Positions 44,057 to 52,763 of a stretch of 64,000 nt of DNA are shown here, piece after piece. A program made the position numbers and the translations under genes. This DNA is from Nostoc sp. MS1 (GTDB lineage Bacteria > Cyanobacteriota > Cyanobacteriia > Cyanobacteriales > Nostocaceae), in NCBI RefSeq assembly GCF_019976755.1, contig NZ_AP023441.1:4089501-4153500 (forward strand), given 5' to 3'. The notes under the pieces are model-generated. The model was given only the letters and a program-made list of their open reading frames with translations. It searched no databases and was not told the origin of the DNA. Numbering within the stretch: position 1 is the stretch's first letter; each line of letters opens with the position of its first letter.

Positions 44057-45052
44057 ATGGCCCGGATGTACTATGACGAAGATGCCAATTTAGACCTTTT
44101 GGCTGGAAAAACCATTGCAATTATCGGCTATGGTTCTCAAGGTCATGCCCACGCTTTAAATTTAAAAGATAGTGGTTTGAATGTGATTGTGGGTCTATAT
44201 CCGGGTAGTAAGTCAGCAGAAAAAGCTCAAGCAGCTGGGTTGACTGTAAAAAATGTGGCGGATGCTGCTAACGTTGCTGACTTCATCATGATTTTGTTAC
44301 CTGATGAGGTACAGAAAACAGTTTATAAAAACGAAATTGAACCAAATTTGCAAGCAGGGAATACTTTAGCTTTCGCTCACGGCTTTAATATTCACTTTGG
44401 GCAAGTTGTACCACCTGCGGATGTGGATGTAGTGATGGTAGCGCCAAAAGGCCCTGGTCATTTGGTACGACGTACTTATGAACAAGGTCAAGGTGTACCA
44501 GCTTTGTTTGCGGTTTATCAAGATGCTAGTGGTAAGGCACGCGATCGCGCATTATCCTATGCTAAAGGTATTGGTGGTACTCGTGGCGGTGTTTTGGAAA
44601 CAACCTTCCGCGAAGAAACTGAAACCGATTTATTTGGTGAACAAGCTGTATTGTGCGGTGGTTTGAGTGCTTTAATCAAAGCTGGTTTTGAAACCTTAGT
44701 AGAAGCAGGTTATCAACCAGAACTCGCTTATTTTGAATGTCTACACGAAGTTAAATTAATTGTTGACTTGGTGGTAGAAGGCGGTTTAGCGAAAATGCGC
44801 GATAGCATTTCTAACACTGCTGAATATGGTGACTACACCCGTGGCCCTCGCATTGTTAACGAACAAACTAAAGCTGAAATGAAGAAGATTCTCAGCGAAA
44901 TTCAATCGGGACAATTTGCACGGGAATTTGTGTTAGAAAACCAATCTGGTAAACCCGGATTTACTGCCATGCGTCGTCAAGAAGCTGAACACCCAATTGA
45001 AGAAGTTGGTAAAGACTTACGTGCTATGTTTAGCTGGTTGAAGAAAGTTTAA
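44057..45052 (+). CDS. ilvC: Ketol-acid reductoisomerase
   Basis: Second step of branched-chain amino acid synthesis: isomerises and reduces acetolactate (Mg, NADPH). The start is ATG 44057 (MARMYYDEDANLDLLAGKT) with AGGAGA seven bases upstream; an ATG 21 bases earlier is unlikely. The 331 residues are of the short class I type. The Rossmann loop IIGYGSQGHAHALNL and the metal ligands in FGEQAVLCGGL and YFECLHEVKLIVDL are complete. STRR tracts flank it on both sides. Confidence 0.97.
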   Translation: MARMYYDEDANLDLLAGKTIAIIGYGSQGHAHALNLKDSGLNVIVGLYPGSKSAEKAQAAGLTVKNVADAANVADFIMILLPDEVQKTVYKNEIEPNLQAGNTLAFAHGFNIHFGQVVPPADVDVVMVAPKGPGHLVRRTYEQGQGVPALFAVYQDASGKARDRALSYAKGIGGTRGGVLETTFREETETDLFGEQAVLCGGLSALIKAGFETLVEAGYQPELAYFECLHEVKLIVDLVVEGGLAKMRDSISNTAEYGDYTRGPRIVNEQTKAEMKKILSEIQSGQFAREFVLENQSGKPGFTAMRRQEAEHPIEEVGKDLRAMFSWLKKV

Positions 45053-45203
45053 AAAAATTAGTTGACAGTTGACAGTTGACAGTTGTTTTCACTGATAACT
45101 GATAACTGTTGAATAGCTAATCAAGGCGCAACAGCAGTAAAAATTGCTTTGCGTCTTTGGTTTTTTAGTGGTAAATTATCAGCAAAATTCTCAACTTAAA
45201 TTT

Positions 45204-46013
45204 ATGGCAAACCATAAGTTTCAAAAAGTGCTGAGTATCTTTGCTGCTTTATTATTGACTTATCCAATTCTACAAGCACAAGCACAACCACAGCAAAGAT
45301 TATTACCTTTTTTTGATAACGAAAATAACCCTGTTCCCGTAGGTTTTCCTAAAGGGCAACAAGTAGATATTACACCACCACCACCCCAATTAAATGCTTT
45401 TGACCAAGCTGTATTGAAAACCTGTGGCCCTATTGGTACAAGAGTTAATCCTAGTAAATTTAAAGAGTTGCTATCGACTTATCCCAATGTTTTAGCAAGG
45501 CTACAAAAAGTTAGCGGCGGTGAATTGCGTCCGGGACGGAAGAAAAAGGCTCAATTTATTGAAGATTTGACCAATATTTGGTTTCAGCGTAAGGGTTTTG
45601 AACACATTTTTTGTGGGGAAATATATAACGCTAATGATATTGGTGGCTTGCATTTTTATGGTAGATATTTACAGCTACAACAAGAGGGTATTGGTGGACG
45701 TTTACCAAATAATCAGGGACGAGAAGAAGTTGTCCCAGGCGTGATTTATACGTTAGGCGTAGTATTACGGCAAGGGAACCGGACGGTTACAGATGTGATT
45801 AAAGGTTACGGCTATCTCAGCAATGCTGAAGAAATGTTGACAGATGCGACTCAAATCTTTAAAAAACAAGGTAATAGAGAGGGTACTTGTATTTATAATG
45901 TCCGCGATCAAGATACTGGGAAAACTTTCTTTACAGTTTTTGTTAGGAAAGAAAAGGCAATTATTACTTATTATCCAGACGCTACTCCTCAAGGGGCAAA
46001 GTGTAGGCAATAA
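45204..46013 (+). CDS. Secreted EndoU-like ribonuclease
   Basis: A 269-residue protein (ATG 45204) with a signal peptide (MANHKFQKVLSIFAALLLTY, cut after QAQAQ). The C-terminal domain has the EndoU/XendoU pattern: KGFEHIFCGEIYNANDIGGL, then HFYGRYLQLQQEGIGG. This aligns with the FEHVFVGE / GFHNW motif of EndoU nucleases and supplies the two catalytic His. Characterised EndoU enzymes cut RNA at uridylates. Export to the periplasm or outside is inferred from the signal peptide. No immunity gene is obvious, though the next gene is convergent. Confidence 0.78.
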   Translation: MANHKFQKVLSIFAALLLTYPILQAQAQPQQRLLPFFDNENNPVPVGFPKGQQVDITPPPPQLNAFDQAVLKTCGPIGTRVNPSKFKELLSTYPNVLARLQKVSGGELRPGRKKKAQFIEDLTNIWFQRKGFEHIFCGEIYNANDIGGLHFYGRYLQLQQEGIGGRLPNNQGREEVVPGVIYTLGVVLRQGNRTVTDVIKGYGYLSNAEEMLTDATQIFKKQGNREGTCIYNVRDQDTGKTFFTVFVRKEKAIITYYPDATPQGAKCRQ

Positions 46014-46117
46014 TTCGTAATTCGTAATTCGTAATTTACAATCCTGCTACGCATTTTGTAGTACACAGAACTAGCTTTTAGAGCTTGTATCTGTCAATGG
46101 ATTTGGAGCAATAAATA

Positions 46118-46138
46118 GGGTGAGCAAAAAGCTCACCC
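46118..46138. terminator. Possible shared terminator hairpin
   Basis: A perfect 8-bp stem GGGTGAGC / GCTCACCC with loop AAAAA, between the convergent EndoU and COP23 genes. Neither strand has a strong U run after it, so termination is likely but not certain. Confidence 0.45.
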
Positions 46139-46175
46139 CTTGATAAATGTACATATAGGAAAATAACAATCAAAA

Positions 46176-46967
46176 TTAGCGGAATCTATCAGGATTAAGG
46201 CGAGCAGGAGCTTGATTTTGATTAGTAGATTGATTGGGAGATTGGCGACGAATAGCTATACCATTTCTTAAGTTTCTGCCTGTTCCTCCATCTCTAGAAT
46301 CAAGGTATGGTTTCAAGTCAATCCCACTTCTGGATGAACTCGCGCGATTATTACGATTACCTAAAAGTCCACCTAAGTTGTACAGATTGTTGTTTCCTCT
46401 GTAAGTATTAACGGCTGTGGTTTGTTGACCGTTATCAGCAGTGACTAAGTTTTGGAAAACGTTATTACGTACTGTGTAGGGGTCTTGGTTGCGAGGTACT
46501 GTGAAGACAATTCGACAACTTTGATTTGCATCGGTAGTGACACAAACGACATTTTCGTTATTAAGTACAGATACCTGAAGTTCTTGCAAGCCATCTGGAC
46601 GATAAGTTTCTAATCTGCTGGCGATCGCTTGACATCTTCTTTGAGCATCCCAACCACCACCTAAGTTTCTCGGTGCTGCCCAAGGAAAGAGTTGACCGGG
46701 TTGACTTTGGGGTTGATATACTACGGTAGGCTGTCCACCGATATACTGACAGCTAAACCGGACGTTACCATTAACATTAGTGGAAGGATATGTATTTGTT
46801 GATGTGTCTACCGGATAGGGATAGTTTGGATCTGTAGATGTTGATGAACCGGGTACAGTTGGCACAACAACACCATCATCATATTGAGCCAATGCGACCG
46901 AATTACCCACGATAAAGGATAAACCCACACTTCCCAGCAAAATAAATTTCCAGGTTTTAGATAACAT
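46176..46967 (-). CDS. Secreted COP23-domain protein
   Basis: A 263-residue protein with a signal peptide (MLSKTWKFILLGSVGLSFIV, cut after SVALA). A Ser/Thr/Pro-rich segment follows, and then the COP23 domain (about 68-180: VRFSCQYIGGQPTVVYQPQS, AQRRCQAIASRLETY, VCVTTDANQSCRIVFTVP) with four conserved Cys. The tail is low-complexity Asn/Arg/Gly. COP23 was named for a membrane protein of Synechococcus with a circadian rhythm. Function unknown. Confidence 0.8.
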   Translation of the reverse strand: MLSKTWKFILLGSVGLSFIVGNSVALAQYDDGVVVPTVPGSSTSTDPNYPYPVDTSTNTYPSTNVNGNVRFSCQYIGGQPTVVYQPQSQPGQLFPWAAPRNLGGGWDAQRRCQAIASRLETYRPDGLQELQVSVLNNENVVCVTTDANQSCRIVFTVPRNQDPYTVRNNVFQNLVTADNGQQTTAVNTYRGNNNLYNLGGLLGNRNNRASSSRSGIDLKPYLDSRDGGTGRNLRNGIAIRRQSPNQSTNQNQAPARLNPDRFR

Positions 46968-47127
46968 GATTGCTCCTCAAATGACGAAACTTTAGATTAG
47001 TCATTAGTCATTAGCTAAAGGTTTTGATTTATGGACTGTGGACTCTTGACTATAGACTAGCCCAACGAGAAATTTATTACACGCAACTTTAGTGATGATT
47101 TAGTTGACGCAAAATTTTACGTTTAGT

Positions 47128-48738
47128 TCATTCGGTAGGCTGCTTTTTTTCCTCTGTTTCTTTTTTCTCTCTTTCTTTTTTTTCTTTAAGGAGTTTGTTG
47201 ACTCTGGCTTGAATTTCTACATGGCGTTGTATACCCTCGTAGGCATAGCGGTTGTAATTGCTGCGAGTAATTAAGTTTTCTAGATAAGTAACTCGCTCGT
47301 TGCCGCCTGGGTGGGAGGATAACCAAGTGGGAATGTCATATTTCTTTTGCTTTTCTAATGTCACCATCAGGTTACGCAAGCCGTCAGCAGCATAACCACT
47401 AGCAACAATTAATCTTGTACCTAAAAAATCTGCCTGTCGTTCCATATCCCGGCTGTAATTGAGGGCGAAAAGTTGTCCAATGGTTCCACCGAAGGGGAGA
47501 TATTGAGTAACGTTAGAGATGAGGTTGCCTTGAGTAATTAATTGAAAGCCGTGGGAGAGGACAACGTGAGATAATTCGTGTCCAATTAAACCAGCTAATT
47601 CTGCTTCGGAGTTTGCTTTAGCGATCGCACCTGCATTAATAAATATTTTCCCTCCAGGTAAGGCAAAAGCGTTTAGTTCTTCTTCGGGAATGACAAAAAA
47701 TTCGTACTTAAATTCATTTCTACCAGAGACTTTCGCCAATTTTTGTCCAATATCATTGACGTAGGCTAAAATCTCATCGTCAATCACTAAAGGTAATTGT
47801 TTTTTTGCTTCTTTAGCCACCGACTCACCAATAGACTTTTCGCCTTGCAATAACAAAATGGTGGAGTCGAGGGCAGAAAAAGGCCCCAATAAACTACCAG
47901 TCACCGCATAACCCAATGCACCTGTGATGATGTTACTAATCACATTACCTCTAATCTCTTCACGAATGTGAGATTGATAGCTTTTGAGATTGTCATCGGC
48001 TAATTGAGTAAATTCTGGTGCTTGTGGGTTGTTAGGGTTGAGAATAGCAAACTGCCTCGCAGCCAAAGATGCTTCCATCCATTTTTTCGCCTCAGCCAAG
48101 GCTTTGACTCTAGCTTTAATTAATTCTGGTTCATTAGGATAAAGGGAAGATCCTCGTTCTAAAACATCTAATGCTTCTTGAGTGCGATCGTATTTTGTGA
48201 GAACTTCAGCATAGCGAATTTGTCCCAATATAAATTCGGGATATTGTTCTACTAATAATTGCAGAGGTACTAAAGTTTTTGTTTGTAGCTTGCTGGCTAT
48301 TCCTGCCTGTGCTTCTCGCCAATATACTTTCCCGGCTGGTGAGAGTTGGGTAGGATCTAGGATGGCAGGTTTGCGTTCTTGGGTTTTACCTGTCTGAGGA
48401 AATGGGGTTTTGACTTCGCGGTAAATCTTCTCAGCCTCAGCCATTTGTCCTGCAAGATAAAGTTTATCTGCTTGGATGAGTTTTTGTTGACGGGCAAGTT
48501 CTTCTGGGCTGAGTTGCGGTTGAGATGAAGATGAGCGTTTTAGGGCATCTCTAAGCTTTTGGTCATTAGGATTTTCTGGCTTAGGTGTGCTAGTTTGTTG
48601 CGTGGGGGCTGGAGGTTCTTGGGCTGGAACTGCTACTGGTTGAGTGAAAATAATTAAAAGCGTTGTGCCAATTGATAGTAATATCCAGTTCAAGGCTAGC
48701 AGCAGAGACTTACTGATCCGCTTCATGCTGTGTTCCAC
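47128..48738 (-). CDS. M48-family metalloprotease with TPR-like N-terminus
   Basis: A 536-residue zinc protease, probably exported. Signal peptide or membrane anchor at 8-32 (LLLALNWILLSIGTTLLIIF). TPR-like helical region about 75-265 (KLYLAGQMAEAEKIY, LGQIRYAEVLTKYDRTQEAL). Zinc motif HELSH in LIGHELSHVVLSHGF (about 388), with the third ligand in MERQADFLGTRLI. BepA-like layout but with the repeat domain N-terminal. The tail is Lys/Glu-rich (KEKKEREKKETEEKKQ). Role in envelope quality control is inference. Confidence 0.87.
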   Translation of the reverse strand: MEHSMKRISKSLLLALNWILLSIGTTLLIIFTQPVAVPAQEPPAPTQQTSTPKPENPNDQKLRDALKRSSSSQPQLSPEELARQQKLIQADKLYLAGQMAEAEKIYREVKTPFPQTGKTQERKPAILDPTQLSPAGKVYWREAQAGIASKLQTKTLVPLQLLVEQYPEFILGQIRYAEVLTKYDRTQEALDVLERGSSLYPNEPELIKARVKALAEAKKWMEASLAARQFAILNPNNPQAPEFTQLADDNLKSYQSHIREEIRGNVISNIITGALGYAVTGSLLGPFSALDSTILLLQGEKSIGESVAKEAKKQLPLVIDDEILAYVNDIGQKLAKVSGRNEFKYEFFVIPEEELNAFALPGGKIFINAGAIAKANSEAELAGLIGHELSHVVLSHGFQLITQGNLISNVTQYLPFGGTIGQLFALNYSRDMERQADFLGTRLIVASGYAADGLRNLMVTLEKQKKYDIPTWLSSHPGGNERVTYLENLITRSNYNRYAYEGIQRHVEIQARVNKLLKEKKEREKKETEEKKQPTE

Positions 48739-48971
48739 CTAATATAAAAGGCTCTTATATTAGGTTATGAGCAATCAGGTCATTCGACTAGAGCGATCGC
48801 CATTGCTTTACACTAACTACTAAAAGTTTGCCTTACGTCTATAAGTTAATTAGTGACATGGTGGGTAATGCTAATTGGGAATCGGTAATGGTATAAAACA
48901 ATTCCCAATTCCCTATGACCCATTACCCATTACCAACCATATCGTCTGTAATTAGCCAGCCTTATTAATTC

Positions 48972-49157
48972 CTAACGAAAACGTCGTTTAGACTGCCTGT
49001 GTTTGGCGATTTCTTTACGCTTGCGTTTTTCTATAGGCGTTTCAAAATGACGATGCTTCTTAATATCAGGCATAATTCCTGCTTTAGAAACTTCTCGCTT
49101 AAATCGGCGTAAGGCTGACTCGATACCTTCATTTTCGCCAACTTTGATCTGTGTCAT
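48972..49157 (-). CDS. rpsU: 30S ribosomal protein S21
   Basis: A 61-residue S21: MTQIKVGENEGIESALRRFK, REVSKAG, and the basic C-terminus KRKRKEIAKHRQSKRRFR type. AGGAGA lies directly before the ATG. It follows an RRM RNA-binding protein gene, the arrangement known for Anabaena rbpA1-rpS21, with a terminator-like hairpin between them. Confidence 0.94.
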   Translation of the reverse strand: MTQIKVGENEGIESALRRFKREVSKAGIMPDIKKHRHFETPIEKRKRKEIAKHRQSKRRFR

Positions 49158-49222
49158 GATATCTCCTATTCAATTGAAATTCTTGGCTCAATAGGGGTCA
49201 AGAATTGAGTTAACTCACCGGA

Positions 49223-49250
49223 AAAAAAAAGGCAGACATATGTCTGACTT
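49223..49250 (-). terminator. Terminator between rbp and rpsU
   Basis: On the minus strand the palindrome CAGACATATGTCTG (49234-49247), extended to GTCAGACATATGTCTGCC, is followed by a run of nine U residues (49231-49223). It lies 33 bases after the rbp stop. Part of the transcripts would end here, giving less rpsU than rbp RNA, unless rpsU has its own promoter. Confidence 0.75.
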
Positions 49251-49282
49251 TAAGAATTTCTCTAAATTCTTCGTTTTAAACC

Positions 49283-49609
49283 TTAGTAACGGGAACGTCC
49301 ACCGCCACCGCCACCGTTATATCCTCCTCGGTTGCCACCACCACCAAAGGAACCTCTATTATTATCTTCTTTGGGCTTGGCTTTATTAACTTTTAAATCT
49401 CGTCCCATCCACTCAGCACCATCAAGTCCATCGATTGCTGATGCTTCTTCTTCATCTGAACTCATTTCCACGAAAGCAAAACCGCGTAGACGGCCTGTTT
49501 CACGGTCAGTAGGTAGCACAACCCGTTTTACAGAACCATATTCTGCAAAAACGTTGCTGATATCCTCTTGCGTAACTGCGTAAGAGAGGTTCCCTACATA
49601 AATTGACAT
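49283..49609 (-). CDS. RRM-type RNA-binding protein (cold-inducible Rbp family)
   Basis: A 108-residue protein. The start is the ATG at 49607-49609 (MSIYVGNLSYAVTQEDISNV), preceded by GGAGAG; an upstream extension of 40 residues is not RRM-like. One RRM (1-80) with RNP2 IYVGNL and RNP1 RGFAFVEM, followed by a Gly-rich tail (FGGGGNRGGYNGGGGGGRSR). Cyanobacterial members with a Gly-rich tail are induced by cold. It heads a two-gene unit with rpsU. Confidence 0.93.
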   Translation of the reverse strand: MSIYVGNLSYAVTQEDISNVFAEYGSVKRVVLPTDRETGRLRGFAFVEMSSDEEEASAIDGLDGAEWMGRDLKVNKAKPKEDNNRGSFGGGGNRGGYNGGGGGGRSRY

Positions 49610-49729
49610 TACATTCTCTCCAAAATCAAAGCTGTGTAGAGACTTAAGTTTCGGAGAGAAGTCTGTAAATACCAAATGGAAAAGCCAGTTAATACTAAAA
49701 ACAAAGACTATCACCGATTTAATTCTCAC

Positions 49730-50070
49730 TGTCTATGATGACATAGAAATTAATCATTTGCATGAGTGGTTACTGTCAACAAGCAAAACAAGCGGCCAAA
49801 ATAAATTGACTTATAAAGCCAAAGCTATTGAGATACAAGGTTTTTGAGATTTTACTTTTTCAGTGTTTACAAATATTACAAATAAAAATTACATTTTTAT
49901 TTAATAAGTATAGTTCAACATTTTTTAGTTTCTTTCTAAAAACTATACTCAAGATAGATGTTATAAATTTGCAAATAGTATAGCTTCTTTTATACTAAGA
50001 GTTAAGCTCAGGTTAAATGCGATCGCCCAACGGTAAAAACATGATTAGGTAGGCGATCGCCTACTGCAAT
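49730..50070. other. Intergenic region upstream of rbp
   Basis: Including the 5' leader of rbp (from 49610) this stretch holds no gene. Cold-shock type leaders are long and structured, which may explain the space. HIP1 and GGCGATCGCC octamers are at about 50020-50061. No other signal noted. Confidence 0.4.
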
Positions 50071-51111
50071 TTATAATCGTTGGGATAAATTCATCAAATT
50101 CGCTAATTTATAAACAACTCTTGCCCCTACATTACCATCCCACTCACCATCCCCAACCTCGCAGACATCAAAGCCAATAATTTTTCTGCCACTATTCACC
50201 AATTCACGGAATAGACAAAAAACTTGTTCCAATTCCAACCCACCAGGAACAGGTGTACCTGTACTTGGACAAAGTTTAGGATCTAAACCATCTGCATCAA
50301 AACTAATGTGGACGTGTTCCGGCAAATGATGAATAATTTCTCGGCATAATTCAATCCAAGTAGTACCAGCGTAGAGCTTTTGTTTGATCAGTGGGTCATA
50401 GTATGCCACAATTCGACCTTGGGATTGGTCAATCATTTGCACTTCATCATGACTAATATCGCGTAAGCCTACCTGCACCAGCTTGGAAATTTGCGGTAAC
50501 TTCAACCCATTAAACATAATTGACGCATGAGAAAATTCAAAACCCTCATAAGCGTCGCGTAAATCTGCGTGTGCATCAATGTGTAAAATCCCAAAGTTAG
50601 GGTATTTCGCTGCTAATGCTTGGAAATAGCCCAAGGGTGAACTATGATCTCCACCAATGACAGCGACTTGTTTACCTTGATTCATCGCTGTTTGACATTG
50701 ATCAAACAGCCATTGATTTACCTGTTGAGAAGCCTGATTAATTTCTGTGAGTACGGGGGTTAAATCTGGTGTATCTGTGAGTAATTTACCCTGTGCTAAC
50801 CGCTCAATAATTTGTGCTGCTAAAGTCCGGTAGTAATTATTCTTCTCTATAATGTCTTGGGGAATGTCTACTAAAAAAATTCCTTGTTTCCAACCATCAG
50901 GGTTATCGAAGTCGAATAAATCCAGTTGTACTGAAGCATCAAGGATTCTTTGGGGACCGTTGGCTGTACCTGCACCATAGGAAACCGTAACCTCCCAAGG
51001 AACTGCAAAGACAATTAAATTTGCAGAATCATAATCAAATGGCAAACCTAAGAGATTGCCATTAATTTCACCCACGCCGCTAGGGTTATAGTCTTGGAGT
51101 TGATTAATCAT
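50071..51111 (-). CDS. speB: Ureohydrolase of the arginase/agmatinase family
   Basis: A 346-residue binuclear manganese-type hydrolase. The metal ligands are in GGDHSSPLG (His), DAHADLRDAY (Asp, His, Asp) and SFDADGLDP (two Asp). Family members act on agmatine, arginine, formiminoglutamate, guanidinobutyrate or guanidine. The length and the sequence fit the cyanobacterial agmatinase group, which in Anabaena works in arginine and cyanophycin breakdown. The substrate is not proved from motifs, and guanidine hydrolase is an alternative. Confidence 0.8.
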   Translation of the reverse strand: MINQLQDYNPSGVGEINGNLLGLPFDYDSANLIVFAVPWEVTVSYGAGTANGPQRILDASVQLDLFDFDNPDGWKQGIFLVDIPQDIIEKNNYYRTLAAQIIERLAQGKLLTDTPDLTPVLTEINQASQQVNQWLFDQCQTAMNQGKQVAVIGGDHSSPLGYFQALAAKYPNFGILHIDAHADLRDAYEGFEFSHASIMFNGLKLPQISKLVQVGLRDISHDEVQMIDQSQGRIVAYYDPLIKQKLYAGTTWIELCREIIHHLPEHVHISFDADGLDPKLCPSTGTPVPGGLELEQVFCLFRELVNSGRKIIGFDVCEVGDGEWDGNVGARVVYKLANLMNLSQRL

Positions 51112-51219
51112 TGATTACCTGATGGATTTACCTGGGTAGAAAATATACTGCCGTAGAACTTCTGTATTTTAGCTACATTTCCATCAGTAAATGATTTGTA
51201 GGGCAAATTGTGCAATAAG

Positions 51220-51312
51220 TTAAGTGTAATTGGCGATCGCTCTCACAAATTCAGCAGTAGACTCATAAGGTAAAACATTTCGTCCCAGTATTTTCACACC
51301 GCAATCTTATGG
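51220..51312 (-). pseudogene. Relic copy of the 3' end of the alpha/beta-hydrolase-like gene at 52764
   Basis: About 90 bases resemble the last 80 or so of the downstream hydrolase gene at 52779-52860, with about ten mismatches. Read on the minus strand the relic still encodes VKILGRNVLPYESTAEFVRA and ends at its own TAA (51220-51222). Nothing of the rest of the gene is present. It is a partial duplication about 1.5 kb away. Confidence 0.75.
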
Positions 51313-51384
51313 CGATGAAAGAAACTGCCGTATTGCTTATGAGTAGATACGGCAGCCATGAAGTAAAATAATCCAGAAATGAAT

Positions 51385-52047
51385 TTATGCTTTATTGACT
51401 TGCTGTTGACGCTTGTAGAGAGAACTTGTACCTAAAGCACCAAACATTAACAATCCCAACATAGAAGCTGGTTCAGGAACAGAAGTTGAGTTAGTAGTAC
51501 TTGTTAAGCTGACATTATCAAGTAGTAATCCAATGTTATCGCCACCAGCACCTGCAAAAGCTAAATTAGCAGTTGTGGCTGAAGCAACAGTAAAAGTCCG
51601 GGTAAAGGTTGTAAAACCTTGGCTAAATGGTAGTGTAAATGTTTCATTAAACAAGCTACCTAGAGATACCGTCACAGAATCAGCAAAATTCACTCGTTGA
51701 TTGCCTGCTAGTTGGAAAGTAAGGTTAACGACATCACCAGCATTAAAAGCAAATGAGGTTTTAGATGAGAGTATACCAGCATTTGCTGTTGAACCATCTA
51801 AATCTACGTAACGTCCATTGCCTGGTTGTAAGTCAAAAAAACCTGGATTACCGATTAAGTCCACGGTTCCGTCTGTCACATTCCAGTTAGCGAAAGCATT
51901 ATAGTTCAACTGCAAAGATTCAGTATCAAAGTTGTCTTGTAAAAGAACTGCTGCTTTGGCGGAACTGGATGTAGCAACTCCCACAGAAAGAACTGTTACT
52001 GCTAATCCAATTTTTGCAAAGCTCTGGATCAAAGTTGATTTCTGCAT
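51385..52047 (-). CDS. PEP-CTERM secreted protein
   Basis: A 220-residue exported protein. The start is the ATG at 52045-52047 (MQKSTLIQSFAKIGLAVTVL), a signal peptide cut after AKAAV. The middle is a beta-rich jelly-roll-like domain (LLQDNFDTESLQLNYN, AGDVVNLTFQLAGNQRV). The C-terminus has the PEP-CTERM sorting signal: VPEPAS, a hydrophobic helix (MLGLLMFGALGTSSLY) and a basic tail (KRQQQVNK). Such proteins are processed by exosortase. Ligand unknown. Confidence 0.87.
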   Translation of the reverse strand: MQKSTLIQSFAKIGLAVTVLSVGVATSSSAKAAVLLQDNFDTESLQLNYNAFANWNVTDGTVDLIGNPGFFDLQPGNGRYVDLDGSTANAGILSSKTSFAFNAGDVVNLTFQLAGNQRVNFADSVTVSLGSLFNETFTLPFSQGFTTFTRTFTVASATTANLAFAGAGGDNIGLLLDNVSLTSTTNSTSVPEPASMLGLLMFGALGTSSLYKRQQQVNKA

Positions 52048-52763
52048 AAGACTCTTTTTCCTAAAGAAGATGAATATTGAGGATTTATAGTAAAAATAGA
52101 CACATAGTCTATATATAAACAAATGTGAACTAGCCTTTTTAGGCGATCGCGCAAGTACATAAGGTAAAAATTACCAGTATTAGCAATTTTTCTTATCTTG
52201 ATACTGCTATGAATGTGATTTACTCTGTATTTCCTCAATAGACATTTTCTAAATTATGATAAATGTACTTATTCAGCTAGAGTAGTCTTACACGTTCACA
52301 AAAAAAACATATTGGTCATAGTGTCATATAATTCGCTAAAATCTAGCTACAATAGGGGCTAACATACATTTTTCCCTTTCAATATCTGGTTTAGTAACAA
52401 TAAATTACTTATATAAATACACTATATACTTTATGCAAGATTTACATTGATATACAGGTTTTCAACGTCATACCATTTTATGAAATGTTTGATACAGTCG
52501 ATGTGCAAAGCGCCCCTATCGTCAATTCATCTGTTACAAAGATTTTTTGTGGTGGTATCACCAGACAACAACGGTTAACTCTTACGTCTAATTCAGATAG
52601 AAATGGAATTTGCTTTCCAAAATAATCTCATTATCAGTAGAGTATACAATACTCAGTCTACGTGATTTCAATATTTCAGTATGAATCATACAGAGTTTTT
52701 GAAATTTTTTCTTTGTCGAACGAAGTTTGGTTTGTAGTAAATACTTCACAAATGTGTAATGGG
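52048..52763. other. AT-rich intergenic region
   Basis: About 716 bases upstream of the PEP-CTERM gene and downstream of the hydrolase-like gene, with no supportable gene. A HIP1 octamer is at 52143-52150. No repeats or strong dyads were noted. Confidence 0.4.
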
